Below, piece after piece: positions 11,780 through 23,016 of a DNA stretch of 64,000 bases (the first letter of the stretch is position 1; the number at the start of each line of letters is the position of its first letter). Both the position numbers and the translations under genes were made by a program. The stretch is from assembly GCA_003586115.2 (NCBI GenBank), contig QVOM02000126.1, forward strand, positions 11,844,201-11,908,200, written 5' to 3'. A model generated the notes under the pieces. It did not search any database. It was not told the origin of the DNA and saw only the letters and a program-made list of their open reading frames with translations. Source of the DNA: Salvator merianae (taxonomy: Eukaryota > Chordata > Lepidosauria > Squamata > Teiidae).

Positions 11780-12165
11780 AGACCTGTTTGCACTTTAGTG
11801 CTAGTGAGTGTGGAGACACTCACTAGCACAGTGCATCCACATTTTGTGGAGGCCATAGTGGTCAGGAGTGTCTGCAGATGCTCCTGATCACTATTAGCTG
11901 CGGACAACAAAACTGCTGTCCACAGCTGAACTGGGAGCAGCTGGACTGCTCCTGGTAAGCAACGTTTGTTTTTACTTCTGGGTGTGAATGCTACACTGCA
12001 TCCCCAGTTGCCATGTCAGCGGCTGGACATTTCTGTGGCCGCTGTCATGGTGGGTAGCCAGGCATATGCACTGTGCATGCTGGAAACACGTTTCTGGGTT
12101 GTTCCAGCCTTCGCAGTGCAGATGGCCACTGCAGTGTGGGGACTGTTCCACCTTAGAATGGGATA
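11780..12165. mobile_element. HL type C element, right end truncated
   Basis: It begins agacctgtttgcactt with the hairpin gctagtgagtgt / acactcactagc. C modules follow: gctgtccacagctgaactgg, ggccgctgtcatggtg, ccttagaatgggataat. The closing palindromic arm and terminal repeat are missing. Confidence 0.7.
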
Positions 12166-12169
12166 ATGC

Positions 12170-12618
12170 CCCGTATGTCCCCACTTGCAACTGTGAAGGG
12201 TGAAGAACTACAGTAGAGATGAAGAAACTTCCTGATATATTGGGGGAAAAAATGGCAGCATCCACATGGGTGGAATGTTAATCTCCTTAAAAGTTCAGGG
12301 GGTATGATGTCCAAATTCACTAGCTCTCCATCCGCTCCTGAGCCTCCACAGCCAACCTCAGCAGCAGCTTCCAAGTAAACCCTCAGAAACTGGTCGTGGA
12401 GGATGAGACTTTCCCTTCTTCCTGTGTGGATGCATGGCGGGAAAGCAGAGACTTACCTGCTGCCATTTTAGTGCTGGTTGGTCCTCAATCAGACTGGAAA
12501 CATGGCTGGAGGTCAGCCATTTTTGGTCCCTTGAAGGACCAACCAGTGCAGAAGATGATTCCCATTATGGCTGTGTTCGGAACCCACACAGGGGCAAACA
12601 GAGTTTGGATGTTGCACT
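12170..12618. other. Unassigned stretch
   Basis: No recognised repeat or gene. A small inverted pair (ggttggtcctcaatc / gaaggaccaacca) lies at 12477-12545. Short frames occur on both strands with no recognisable domain. Confidence 0.35.
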
Positions 12619-12824
12619 CAGCAGTGGCCCGTTGCTTTAAGGGCAGGTGTTCGGAAACTGCAGGAAGGGGGCAATAGTTGTTCATGGGGCCTCCGGGCTT
12701 CCGTACTGTCACAGCAGGTCGGTGGCCTGCTGCGACAGTATGGAAGCCCAGAGGCCCTGCAAACAGCGATCACCCCTCTCCTGCAGGTTCCAAACGCCAC
12801 CCTTAAAGCGACAGGCCGCTGCTG
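12619..12824. mobile_element. PH palindromic MITE (E2 arms)
   Basis: The 206-bp copy has exact duplications GTTGCACT (12611-12618, 12825-12832). The ends are CAGCAGTGGCC and GGCCGCTGCTG. Its arms carry an alternative core, ctgcaggaaggggg on the left and ctctcctgcagg on the right, in place of the E1 motif; the same variant is at 47016. Confidence 0.88.
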
Positions 12825-13014
12825 GTTGCACTGCCCTGTCCTCGTGACAGGATCAGTGCCTCTCACCTCACCTCAGCTCCTGTCCCTTTTGAGGGATGTG
12901 TGGATGAAGCCTTTTTCTAGCCCTGAGCTGAAGTATTTCCTGACTGCTTGGACACCTCTATGCCATTTTCCTAGCAGGGATACAGGTGTGGTTTGTCTAA
13001 ACTTCCTTCCAAGG

Positions 13015-13090
13015 AAATGCTGAGCAGGGACTGAACCTTTGACCCTGTTCTTTCCAGACGGTTGCTCTACTGCTGAGCTATGGTCACCTT
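13015..13090 (-). mobile_element. tRNA-derived SINE head fragment
   Basis: The minus strand carries an A-box-like TAGCTCAGCAGTAGAGC (complement at 13064-13080) and a B-box-like GGTTCAGTCC (complement at 13028-13037) with tRNA spacing. It resembles an alanine-type tRNA head. The anticodon region is degraded and no acceptor pairing is present, so this is a SINE remnant. Confidence 0.65.
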
Positions 13091-13272
13091 CTTGATATTT
13101 TAACCTCTCCCTTTATTAACCTGGTGCCCTTTCGGTAACTTGAGCTACCATGTGTGTGTTATTTGGGAGTTGTAGTCCTAAGCATCTGGGATTCACTAGG
13201 CCGGTAACAGCTGCGTTAATCCAACATGCATCCCTCTAGTTCTGTCTTATTCCCAGAGTGCTGAGAAGCAAA

Positions 13273-13640
13273 GGGCCTTTTTGCACTTTTCACCTTAGAA
13301 CAGGAGAATTATCCCGTTCTAAGGTGCAACAGACCTTGCAGTGGGAAAGCCAGAGCGAATGCTGGTGGCCTATGCCATGACAGCAGCTGGGAACACTTCC
13401 AGCCTCTGCCATGATGACTGGGAACGTTGCACAACTGTGCAGCCACAGCTGCCGCCACCCATGCCACCCTGTGTTTGCACCCAGAAGCGGGTACAAATGC
13501 AGTGCACCAGTGTACACTTTTGTGTTCCACAGCAGGTAGTGATCGGGAGCAGCTGGAGTCTGCTCCTGATCGCCGGGACCTCCACATGGTGAGGATGCAC
13601 TTCACTAGTGAGCTCACTCGTGTAAAGTGCGAACGGGTCC
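13273..13640. mobile_element. HL type C element
   Basis: The left end is GGGCCTTTTTGCACTT; the right end is AAAGTGCGAACGGGTCC. The left palindrome (caccttagaaca...cgttctaaggtg), the cagcagctggg centre, the cgggagcagctgg hairpin and the terminal cactagtgagc hairpin follow the C order. Flanks AAA / CAA differ by one base. Confidence 0.8.
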
Positions 13641-13649
13641 CAAGTGAAG

Positions 13650-14023
13650 TGCAGAGGCAACAGACTCACACCTAAAACTTATCTTTCTGTCGCTTTATCA
13701 TGTAACCTGACCTGAGACTCCTGGGAAAAGGACAGGAGAGAAACCTCAGTGATAAACAATGAAAAAGCAGGTTTTGTTCCTTCGGGATTAGCATTTAAAG
13801 ATTTTAAAAAAGGGGAGGAAAGTGAAGGACATCTCTCTTGTGCCCTTTCAAGAGAGTCTGGCTTTCTAGATTGTACGATGAGAAAACAAATACAGATTAT
13901 TTGGCTAATTAATTACATTTATATCCCACCTTAGGCTGTTTCTGTGCTAGAAGGGGAATAAGAGGCTTGGCTTCTACTCATTATCACAGGATAGCACAGG
14001 CCTCCATTTGCACAAGATGGAGC
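13650..14023. other. Unassigned stretch
   Basis: No gene. The piece aattacatttatatcccacc (13911-13930) resembles a common LINE tail motif. The rest looks unique. Confidence 0.35.
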
Positions 14024-14026
14024 ATA

Positions 14027-14427
14027 GGGCCTGTTCGCACTTCACACTATTGAGTGTTGGGATGCTCACTAGTGAAGTGCATCCGTACCATACAGAGGTC
14101 CTAGCAATTGGGAGCAGACTGCAGCTGTTTCCAATCGCTACTTGCTATCGAGCACTAAATTGCGTTCTGCAGCTGTACCGGCAGCAGCTGGACTATTTCT
14201 GGTACCCTGCGTTCGCGGAGTGGTGAGGCTGCAGCTGTGGCTGCACAGTCGCACCGCTTTCTCAGTCACCATGGCAGCGGCCGGAAGTTTCCCCAGCCAC
14301 TGTCATGCCCCAGGCTGCCAGTGTTTGTACTGCATTTGCACTGTGCTCCACGGCTTCCGCACTGCAAGGTCTGTTCCAGCTTAGAACAGGATAATTCTGT
14401 TCTGAAGCGGAAAGTGTGAAAGGACAC
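14027..14427. mobile_element. HL type C element
   Basis: The left end is GGGCCTGTTCGCACTT; the decayed right end is agtgtgaaaggacac. Exact ATA duplications flank it (14024-14026, 14428-14430). Orientation is opposite to 13273: the subterminal hairpin comes first and the TAGAACAGG / CTGTTCT palindrome last. That palindrome differs from other copies on both arms. Confidence 0.82.
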
Positions 14428-14439
14428 ATAGAGCAGGAT

Positions 14440-14960
14440 AGGTTGTTGAATGGCGCACCTTTCTGTGTACATATCATACCTGTGCTTAAGTACCTGCATT
14501 GGTCGACAGTTAGGGACCGGGCCAGATTCAAGGTTTTATCTTTGGCATACAAGGCGCTCAACAACTTGGGGCGAGCTTACTTTTCAGACAGCCTCTCTCA
14601 ATATGGACTTGCGAGATCATTAAGATCTAGAGGGGATTCTGCTGCAGAGATGAATCACTGATGTCATCTAATGACTATCCGTAGTTGGGCCTTCTCTGTG
14701 GTGGCACCCACACCTTGGAATAAATTTTCTTCTAACATCCATATGGTGCCTGCTCTTCTGGTTTTTAGGCACCAGTTGAAGATCGATCTTTTCACCCACG
14801 CCTTTCCAGAGTAAACGTTTGTGTGTTTCCCCCATCCTTGATTTTTATTATGTTTTTATATAACTATTAGGATTTTAGCTGTATTTAGTCTTTGTACATT
14901 GCTTCAAGATTATATTTTAATGGGAAGTGGTACATAAATATTTCAGATAAAATAAGTACA
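14440..14960 (+). pseudogene. L2-clade LINE ORF2 C-terminus and 3' UTR
   Basis: One frame reads PVLKYLHWSTVRDRARFKVL and then LAYKALNNLG, the L2-type block also seen at 2010. After frame changes gtggcacccacaccttgg (VAPTPW) and a KIDLFTHAF-type end follow. The A/T-rich 3' part ends near 14955 (ggtacataaatatttcag). Not functional. Confidence 0.75.
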
Positions 14961-15043
14961 TTCTTATATGGCTAGGGGCTGTTTACATCAAGGTCATTTT
15001 TTCCCTCACCTAGTGGGACCAAAGATGGTCAGGACTTCTGCAT

Positions 15044-15330
15044 CACGGTGGCGCAGAAGGCTAAGGCACTGATCTTTCAATAGGAGGATCGGAGTTCAAG
15101 GCCCCTGTCTGCCGTGTAGAGGGGATGAGCGCCCTCTACTGGCCTCTAGCTCCAGCCAACCTAGCTGTTCGAAAGCAAGTAATTGCAAGTAGATAAATAG
15201 GGAGCATCACATTGTGTGATGCGGAAGATAGACAGATGTAAGCCTTCGGGCGAAAAATAACCTTGTAAGCCGCTTTGAGTCAGCTTCGGCCGAGAAAAGC
15301 GGGGTATAAAAACCAAGTTCAAAAAAAAAA
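15044..15330 (+). mobile_element. tRNA-derived SINE, copy 1
   Basis: The head cacggtggcgcagaagg holds an A-box-like element, and ggagttcaaggcc at 15091-15103 is the B box. The body is followed by ttgtaagccgctttgagtc and gcggggtataaaaacc, a LINE-like 3' block, then A10. It differs from copy 2 (26121) by only five substitutions in 277 bp. Transcription would be by RNA polymerase III. Confidence 0.85.
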
Positions 15331-15374
15331 GTTCAACATCCAGTTTATGTTGGTCCATAGATCTTACATTCCGG

Positions 15375-15700
15375 GTTCCTATGCAATACTGTTGTTTATA
15401 ATATCAGACTTACCTTTTACCACCAGGCACATCCACAGTTGAGCATCTTTTTGGCTTTGGCCCAGCTGCTTTACTTTTTCTGGAGCTACTAGTAGTTGCC
15501 CTCCACTCTCCCTATATTGGACAACTTCTAACCTGAGGAGCTCATCTTCCAGTGTCATAAGTTTTAGCCTTTTGATACTATCCATAGGGTTTTCTTGGAA
15601 AGATACTAGAGTGATTTGCCATTTTCTTCTCCAGTGGATCAGCTTTTGTCAGAATTCTGCATTATTACCTGTCCATCTTGAATGGCCCTGCACAGCATAG
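15375..15700 (-). pseudogene. BovB/RTE LINE 5' region fragment
   Basis: On the minus strand, ctggagaagaaaatggcaaa leads into a frame beginning MDSIKRLKLMTLEDELLRLE. This matches my recollection of the start of BovB/RTE-type coding sequence. The frame breaks near QLGQSQKDAQLW. The 3' end of a BovB copy occurs separately at 52141-53245. The assignment is from memory of the family. Confidence 0.5.
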
Positions 15701-15703
15701 CTC

Positions 15704-16366
15704 ATCAATGGCTACTAGAATGGATATCTTGGTTCTGTCCCTGGGTTGGAAAGAGAAGCAGGATGCCACTAAAGACCATCTGAAGGGAGTTGAGAGCAGG
15801 TGAAATCTGCCTTTGTCTTCTGCTTGAGATGCCTAGAAGCAATTGGTGCATCACTGTGTGAGACAGGGTGCTGGACTAGATGGGCCGTGGCCTGATACAG
15901 CAGGGCTCCTCTTGGGTTCTTATCTAGAATTGATGCCTAAATACCACCTCCAGGCTGGAGAGACAGGCAGGATGCCTCCAAAGGCCATTTGCAGGGAGTT
16001 GAGAGCATGTGAATGTTTTGCTCTCATCTTCTGCTTTGAGAATGCCCAGAAGCAACTGGTGGGCCACTCTGTGAGATGGGATGTTGGATTAGATGTGTTG
16101 TGGCCTGATCCAGCAGGGCTTGTCTTAATTCATGGAGGACAGGTGTGTCAATGGCTACTAGAATGGATATCTAGGTACTGACTCTAGGTTGGAGAGACAG
16201 GCAGGATGTCTGTAAAACCATTTGCAGGGAGTCAAGAGCAGGTGAAGGTTTTGCCTTTGTCTTCTGCTTGAGATGCCCAGAAGTAATTGGTGGGTCATTG
16301 TGTGAGACAGGATGTTGGACTAGATGGGCTGCGGCCGGATCCAGCAGGATTCCCCTTATGTGCTTA
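15704..16366 (+). mobile_element. Three CR1-like LINE 3' ends in head-to-tail tandem
   Basis: Units at about 15704-15920, 15921-16125 and 16126-16366 each hold ggcaggatgcc, gggagtTgagagcaggtgaa, cttgagatgcccagaagc, tggactagatgggc and a ...cttat tail. The first junction is cttat-ctagaattgatgcc; the second is gtctta-attcatggagg. They are non-coding. Confidence 0.8.
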
Positions 16367-16369
16367 TCT

Positions 16370-17749
16370 GCTCCGTGTGCAACTGCCGAAAAACAATGAA
16401 TGTTGCTGTTGTTGCAAGTGTGGAGCCACAGGCACATTCCAAAGGACCGAGATTTCCTGTTTGTGGGGTGACCTCAAGGAACTCTTTTGGATCACATGGT
16501 GCAACAGAGTTTTGCTCGTGTGCCATTGCTAGGAGGCAACCTTCCCTTTTATAACATGGATTTCGAGCTTTGCAAATTGTGCTGTAGGGGACCTTTGCAA
16601 GCTTGCAGCTAGGGGAAACAACCTTATATGTGGCCCTAAGGTTAAAACTTACAAACTGAGCAGCTCAACTCCTGAACTGAAACTCCAAGAGAATTTAAAG
16701 GGCAGTAAAAAAAATGAAAAAAAAAGTAGAAAGCAAATGTTTTGCAGGCTGTTTGATTTTTTTTGGTGGGGGGGGGATTATTATTATTCCAGCATCTTTT
16801 CAATACTGGCAAGTTCTGATGTCATACATTTATGATTTATAGTGTACATAACATCTGCAGTTTTGACAGAATAAAATAAAATCCCTGCTTTGGACTTGCT
16901 GCCAATATGGAGGGGAAATCTTGGAATTTAGGACAAATGTTGTCATTTTATTACCTCTGAATCCTTACTCCACAATTTTGGTAGCCAAAATCTGCAGAGC
17001 TGTAGATGAGTCATGCTTATGCAATGAGAATTTAATATAATCGTAATATGTGAATATTTACATTACAATGTCTGCATGTTTACTCTGTTTCATACCAAAC
17101 TATTGGCGCCTGTTATATTATTTCTATCTCTGGTGCATCAAACTATCTGTATTCCTATGATGTTTTCAGGCTGGGCATTGAGCTGACCCATCCTTCACAG
17201 CAAAGATGTCCGTGCAATAGCCAAAATTATCTATCTGACGGTATAACCTCACCACTCAGTTTTCCTTTTTGAAAATGCACAGCAGAAGAGAGTCTAAGCA
17301 TATACGTAGTTTGAAGAATAAAGGCATAGCACAAATGCAACAAAAACCACACTGTGCCACGGAGTTCACATAGGTATTCTTCTCCAGATGTCCCTGAGCT
17401 ACAACTGCTTTTAGCTTCAGCCATGGTGGACAAAAGCAGGGAATTATGGGAGCTGTCATTCTTTAACATTTCGAAGACCATGCCTGGATCTGCTTTTGGC
17501 CAAATGGAAGTCCTCCAGATGTTGTTGGACTACAACTCCCATCACCACTTGCCTATAGTGTGACTGACTAGGGTTCATGGGATCTGTAGTTCAGGAAGAT
17601 ATGGAGGGACAGACTTTGACTAATCCTATTTTATGACATCTCATGATGGTGGCAGTTGCCTGGACAAAGCCAAAGAAGAAAAATCAATTTCCTCTGTAAA
17701 TTATTTCTAAATTCTTTCTGGTCTTTCCCCCCAACTACAAACTTTTAGT
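16370..17749. other. Mostly unassigned, with an ACTACAACTCCCA repeat
   Basis: 16370-17370 shows no recognisable repeat or gene. At 17380-17600 two inverted blocks (ccagatgtccctgagctaca; gtcctccagatgttgttgg followed by actacaactcccatcacc) are typical of a widespread amniote interspersed repeat of uncertain class. Confidence 0.45.
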
Positions 17750-17985
17750 AAGAGATGTGCATGAACCCAAAAATGGTGGGCTGTTCAGTTGATTGGCTCT
17801 CACCCCTCCAGTTCAGTTTGAATTTGAATTGGCTCAAATCAGGTTGAACAGATATAATTCAAGCCTCAAACCTGTTTGAGCGGGGTCTATACATCCAAAT
17901 ACATACAAAAAACAAAATGCAAAAAGAGCAAAATGCAAAATCAAACCAATTCAAATAGAACTGGATGGCTTGACCTATTGTAGCC

Positions 17986-18438
17986 TCATAGAATCATAGA
18001 ATTGAAAGGGACCTCCAGGATCATCGAGTCCAACCCCCTGCTCAGTGCAGCATTCGCTAAACCATCCCAGACAGATGTCTGTCCAGCCTCTCCTTGAAGA
18101 CCTCCAGCGAAGGACAGCCCACCACCTCCTGTGGTAACCTGTTCCAATGACTGATTGCCCTTACGGTCAGAAAGTTTTTTCTAATATCCAGCCTATATCT
18201 ACTCCCTTGAAGTTTCATCCCATTATTTCTAGTCCTTCCTTCTTGTGCAAGTGAGAATAGGGAGAATCCCTCTGCACTGTGACAGCCCTTCAGATACTTG
18301 AAAACAGTGATGATGTCTCCTCTCAATCTTCTCTTCTGCAGGTTAAACATTCCTAGATCCTTTAACCATTCCTTATAAGACATGGTTTGCAGACCACTCA
18401 CCATTTTGGTAGCACCCCTCTGAACTTGCTCCAGTTTG
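17986..18438 (-). pseudogene. CR1 LINE, 5'-truncated
   Basis: The minus strand reads MSYKEWLKDLGMFNLQKRRL, then a decayed C-terminus with AISHWNRLPQEVVG and FKERLDRHLSGMV, then the 3' UTR and the ATTCTATGA-type terminal repeats (complement tcatagaatcataga at the left edge). It holds only the last ~115 codons of ORF2. Confidence 0.9.
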
Positions 18439-18502
18439 AATCATCCAGTCTAATCATCTCTTACCCACCGCTCCTTATCTCCATATCCTATGAGAACTCA
18501 GC

Positions 18503-19116
18503 GAATCATAGAATTGGAAGGGACCTCCGGGGTCATCGAGTCCAACCCTCTGCTCAATGCAGGATTCACTAAACCATCCCAGACAGACGTCTGCCCAGCC
18601 TCTCCTTGAAGACCTTCAGCAAAGGAGAGCTCACCAATTCCTGTGGCAACCTGTTCCAATGACTGATGGCCCTTATGGTCAGAAAGGTTTTTCTAATATC
18701 TAACCTGTATCTACTCCCTTGAAGTTTCATCCCGTTGCTTTTAGTCTTTCCTTCCTGTGTAAGTGAGAATAGGGCCAATCCTTCTGCACTGTGACAGCCC
18801 TTCAGATACCTGAAAACAGCTATCATGTCTCCTCTCAGTCTTCTCTTCTGCAGGCTAAACATTCCTAGGTTCCTTAACCGTTCCTCGTAGGACATGGTTG
18901 GCGGACCACTCGCCATTTTGGTCGCCCTTCTCTGAACTTGCTCCAGTTTGTCATTGTCTTTTTTTAATTGGGGTGCCCAGAACTGGACACAGTACTCCAG
19001 ATGAGGTCTGACCAAGGTAGAGCAAAGAGGGATAATTACTTCTTGTGATCTATGCTGCCCTTGATACGTCCGAGGATGGTGTTTGCCTTTTTTGCAGCTG
19101 TGTCACACTGTTGACA
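18503..19116 (-). pseudogene. CR1 LINE, longer 5'-truncated copy
   Basis: The minus-strand frame of 148 codons begins MVRPHLEYCVQFWAPQLKKD, continues KLEQVQRRATKM, and ends RAISHWNRLPQELV and RLGRRLSGMV, typical of the CR1 ORF2 C-terminus. Upstream coding continues to about 19116 in other frames. The 3' end is gaatcatagaattgg. Lacking RT and endonuclease, it cannot move. Confidence 0.9.
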
Positions 19117-19250
19117 ATTGGTTTGGTTTGACTTCAGACTAACTCCCTGAACCTGAGGGTTGTTCAGTTCAAATTCAAAATGATCAAACCACTCAGTTTG
19201 ATTCAAACAGGTTCAAGCTTGGACTGGTTCGGTGCAACTCTACTTTTACT

Positions 19251-19640
19251 CCTAGCGAAGTATGCAAACATCTAAACCTCTCATGCTCACAGCTTGTAGA
19301 CCAAACTCCTGGCACAAATCAGAGTCTAGGCTGCCAGGCCCTAGGTCTCAACTGGAGTGGATTGGAAGTGCAGCCATCCAGGTCAGGGCAACTTTGGGGA
19401 CACCAAGCCTGAGGTCAATGCTGGGCCGGGCACAACAATTGTGGAGGACAAGGTTCCAAAGGGAGGGCATCATAGGGTCTGGTAGAAGCAGATTGGCTGT
19501 TGGGGATCAGCTGGCAGGATGCTGAGACAGGCTGGCACTGAGTCCTGGGGGGTGCCCTTGAAACACAGAGTTCACCTGGGCTACCTCAACTCAGGTGCCT
19601 GAGCCAGAAGCCCAGTTCAAATATCCTTCTCTGCTCTATA
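19251..19640. other. Unassigned stretch
   Basis: No recognisable gene or repeat. It holds one short plus-strand frame without domain resemblance. Confidence 0.35.
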
Positions 19641-20200
19641 AGAACATAACAAGAAGAGACCTGCTGGATCAGGCCACAGCCCTTCTAGCCCAGCATCCTG
19701 TCTCATACAGTGGCCCAGCAACTGCTTCTGGGCATTCTCAAACAGAAGATGAAGGCAAAACCTTCACCTGCTCTTGACTCCCTGCAAATGGCCTTTAGAG
19801 ACATCCTGCCTGTCTCTAACCTGGAGGCCGTATCTAGGCATCAATCATCATCAGTCATCAATCCACCCTCTAAATTGAATGCTATATGTAAGATCATCCT
19901 CCATTCCTCATCATCCATTTTAGTAGCCATTGACAGGCCTGACCTCCATGAATTTGCCTAAGCCTTTCTTAAAGCTATCCAGGCTGATTGCTGTCACCAT
20001 CTCTTTTGGCAGTAAATTCCATAGACTGGTGGCCCTCTGGTCCTAATTCTCCTGTCCATCAGCTTCATAGAGTGCCCTCTAGTCCTAGTGTTATGCAACA
20101 GAGAAAAGAATTTTTCTCTATCCACCTTTTCCACACCATGGTGGATTTTATACACTTCAATCAGGCCCTCCCTCAAATGCCCACCTGAAGAGGCTGAAGA
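19641..20200 (-). pseudogene. CR1-like LINE 3' end with ORF2 C-terminus
   Basis: The tail ataagaacataacaagaag at the left is followed by the 3' UTR. A minus frame near 20176-19994 (MREGLIEVYKIHHGVEKVDR) is the ORF2 C-terminal region of this lineage. A ~50-bp extra segment around 19840-19910 disrupts the UTR. Confidence 0.8.
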
Positions 20201-21023
20201 GGTCCAGACATTACATCCTGATCTTGGACGGGACCTGCACTATAGCATCATGAGGTGCAGGTGAACAATTTACCCGCAGCATGCAAAGTGACTTCTAAAT
20301 AAAAGTCTTCTCCCAGCACCTTTCCAACATATGTTCCAGTTCTTAGACTTCATAAAGACCAGTCATTGAAAAAAACAAATGCTTCCCTTGGTTTATTTAC
20401 AGAAAGCAATGGGTGGACAGATATCTAGCCAATGTTTGGCCACCAGCACCTGGACTGGCATGAGCCAGCCAATACTAAAAGCTTGCCAGGAAACAACCTT
20501 CAATTATTCATCCACTGTTTTGGAAGAAATGGATCTCTGCAAACAGTCTAAATAAACAGAATGGCTTTGAACTGCTGATCGGGATTCATTAGCTTTGTTC
20601 GCCCCCCAATCCTTTTCTCTTGCCGGGTTTTTGTTTCGTCTGACACAATCATTTGTTTTTGGTGATAGATTGGATTAAATTAATTGAGGCTTAGAACAAT
20701 ATACATTTCCTCTCACAGCTACTTTCAAGGCCAATACGATCTTATCCGTCTCATTAGGCTGACAGCTTTTCCTTCTGTGACATTAGTTTTGCTGCAGAGT
20801 ATATATCCACTTTCTAAAGGGAAAAAAGAATCCGTCTGAAAATCCTTTCACAGTAATTTATATTAATTCATTTTTTCAGATAATGCCCCCTGTTTCACTC
20901 CTCTACATCCTTTTAACTGGTAGAAAGTCATGGGAGTGTCTAGCGCTTGGAAATTATTCAGAGATCTCCAACATGTTTGAACTTTTGGAGACAGAAACAG
21001 GCTGGCCACAGAAATTGCTGAGG
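20201..21023. other. Unassigned, apparently unique sequence
   Basis: No repeat recognised. The block 20560-20880 has even composition and TAAT-type motifs (aaattaattgagg, atattaattcat) and no repeat signature, so it could be a conserved non-coding element. No frame of note. Confidence 0.35.
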
Positions 21024-21031
21024 CAATTAAC

Positions 21032-21234
21032 CAGCAGCGGCCCCTGGCTTTAATCCCAGGTGTTCGCGTCCTGCGCAAAGTATGCTATGGCTGTTTGCGG
21101 GACCTCCGGGCCTCCGTACTGCCGCAGACGGCAACCTGCTGCGGCAGTATGGAGGCCCGGAGACCCCACAAACAGCCATGGTGTGCTTTGCGCGGGGCGT
21201 GAACACCCAGGCTTAAAACCAGCGGCCACCGCTG
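21032..21234. mobile_element. PH palindromic MITE (E1)
   Basis: The 203-bp copy has exact duplications CAATTAAC (21024-21031, 21235-21242). The ends are CAGCAGCGGCCCCTGG and GGCCACCGCTG. The arms carry gcgcaaagtatgc and its complement, meeting at gcagacggcaacctgctgcgg. Confidence 0.9.
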
Positions 21235-21289
21235 CAATTAACATAGCCGTAGGAAAAGCTGAAAAACAACAACAACCCAGATGTATCTG

Positions 21290-21895
21290 ATGTTGGGCAG
21301 ATTTTCTACAGTTTTTGGCAACCCTGCCACAGAAAGACCTCAGAAAGGCATGGTCCACAATAGAGCCGTCTGCGTGACAGCCCTGATCCGGACCAACCCA
21401 CACACCAACTCCGAAGCTCGCGTGAGTCCAAGGGCTAGGAATGAAGGTTCCTAACCTTGAACCCACAGTGGCACTCATTGTGGCAGCCTGCCACACGTTC
21501 TGGGCAAGGCCCACTGGTCTGCTGATAGACCTGTTTAAACAGGTCTACCAGTAATCCTATATCGGGGCTTCCCTGACCGGGATCACGCTCCATCCTTTGA
21601 GGAAGGAATGTGCTAGCAGGCATCGGGGCCTCTCTGATCTGCAGAAGGGGCCTGTGTGTGACTTTTGTCCCAGGGGGAAAAATTCTACAAGACTCCTGTA
21701 ATGCATGATACACCACTTTGGAAGCATACACACATGCAGTGGCAGACAACCCGAAAGAGGCCCCAAGGGCATGGTGGCCAAATGGCCACAGCATCCACAC
21801 TGTAGGGTACTCTGACAAGGGTGCTGGAAGAGCTTCAATGCTCTTCCCACCAAGCAGGATAAAGAACTCTGAGCATGCCCACAGCCCACAGTACT
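21290..21895. mobile_element. HL type K-like region, ends unclear
   Basis: Shared K vocabulary: gacctgtttaaacaggtcta (palindrome), ggttcctaaccttgaacc, gggatcacgctccatcc and ccaaatggccacagcatcc. Similar stretches occur at 34270, 38535, 47585, 48293 and 58046. No clean termini were found. Confidence 0.4.
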
Positions 21896-21911
21896 CAGAC
21901 ACTCTTGCTGC

Positions 21912-22340
21912 TACCAAAATGGAGAGTGGTCTGCAAACCATGTCCTACAAGGAACGGTTAAAGGACCTAGGAATGTTTGGCTTGCAGAAGAGAAGACTGA
22001 GAGGGGCATGATAGCTGTTTTCAAGTATCTGAAGGGCTGTCACAGTGCAGAGGGATTGGCCCTATTCTCAGTTGCACAAGAAGGAAGGACTAGAAAGAGT
22101 GGGGTGAACCTTCAAGGGAGTAGATACAGGCTAGATATTAGGAAAAACTTTCTGACCGTAAGGGCAATCAGTCACTGGAACAGGTTGCCACAGGAGGCGG
22201 TGGGCTCTCCTTCGCTGGAGATCTTTAAGGAGAGGCTGGACGGACGTCTGTCTGGGATGCTTTAGTGAATCCTGCACTGAGCAGGGGGTTGGACTGGATG
22301 ACCCTGGAGGTCCCTCCCAACTCTATGATTCTATGATTCT
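21912..22340 (+). pseudogene. CR1 LINE, 5'-truncated
   Basis: It starts at accaaaatggagagtgg. Frames give SGLQTMSYKERLKDLGMF and, after a shift of frame, MIAVFKYLKGCHSAEG, AISHWNRLPQEAVG and FKERLDGRLSGML. The end has two ATTCTATG-type units (ctatgattctatgattct). One frameshift near 22010 separates the two frames. Confidence 0.9.
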
Positions 22341-22595
22341 ACCCATGTGGCCGCCCAGCAGTGGTCAGAGTGATTTACCATGCCTCCTTTGTGCAGGCGT
22401 CACACTAAAAGAGACCCATTTCCAGGGTCACTTCTGGCACACCAGAGACCTTCTCCTCCAAGCTGAATTCTCATCTTCAAAGAGAGCGCAGGGCAAGGGG
22501 GGGGGCATGTGGATATTATGCGCCCTGCCCCTGCTCAGTGCCAACAGTGGGTGAGTGCAGCCCATCATATTGCAAAAGCCTTGTGGTTTATTGGA

Positions 22596-23016
22596 GGGCC
22601 TTTTCACACTCTCCACCTTAGAATGGGATAATTATTCTTAGGTGGAGCAGTTTCCGCGGTGTGACACCCGTCTGCCTGCTGCAAGGGCTAGAACAGCCCC
22701 GAACTGGGCTTCCAGCCCTTGCAATGCAAATGCTGGCCACTCACCATGACAGCGGCCATGAAAAGGTCCGGCTGCTACCACGGCGACTGGGGACACAGGG
22801 CAAAACTGTACAGTTGCAGCCATGCCATGCCATGCCATGCCATGCCATGCCACGGCCTGCAGCATTCACACCCGGAAGTAAGTTTGGACGCTGCTTACCG
22901 GGAGAAAGTCCAGCTGCTCCCAGGTCAGCTGTGGACAACAGTCAGGAACATCTGCAGACACTCCTGGTCACTCTGGCCTCCGCAAAATGTGGATGCACTT
23001 AAGTCTGAGCAGGTCT
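22596..23016. mobile_element. HL type C element with internal (CATGC)6
   Basis: The left end is GGGCCTTTTCACACT; the right end, decayed, is aagtctgagcaggtct. Flanks GGA / GAA differ by one. The left palindrome, cagcggccatg module and cggaagtaagtttgg follow the C order. The final cactagtgagc hairpin has been deleted. Confidence 0.75.
22821..22850. repeat. (CATGC)6 pentanucleotide repeat
   Basis: Six exact CATGC units inside a C element, at a place where other copies have only a short gc-rich stretch. It expanded after insertion or in this lineage of the element. Confidence 0.95.

Larger units (their letters stand above)
17750..19242. mobile_element. Old GT (hAT-like) element expanded by two CR1 insertions
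   Basis: The left end is aagagatgtgcatgaac; the right end is gttcggtgcaactcta. Flanking 8-mers CTTTTAGT (17742-17749) and CTTTTACT (19243-19250) match at 7 of 8. The original element is the ttcaaat/gaacagg-rich DNA at both edges (17750-17985, 19117-19242); the rest is CR1. Confidence 0.6.

Noticed and set aside
13015..13090. Possible tRNA gene
   Set aside because: A and B boxes are present but the anticodon arm and acceptor pairing are lost, so it was annotated as a SINE head.
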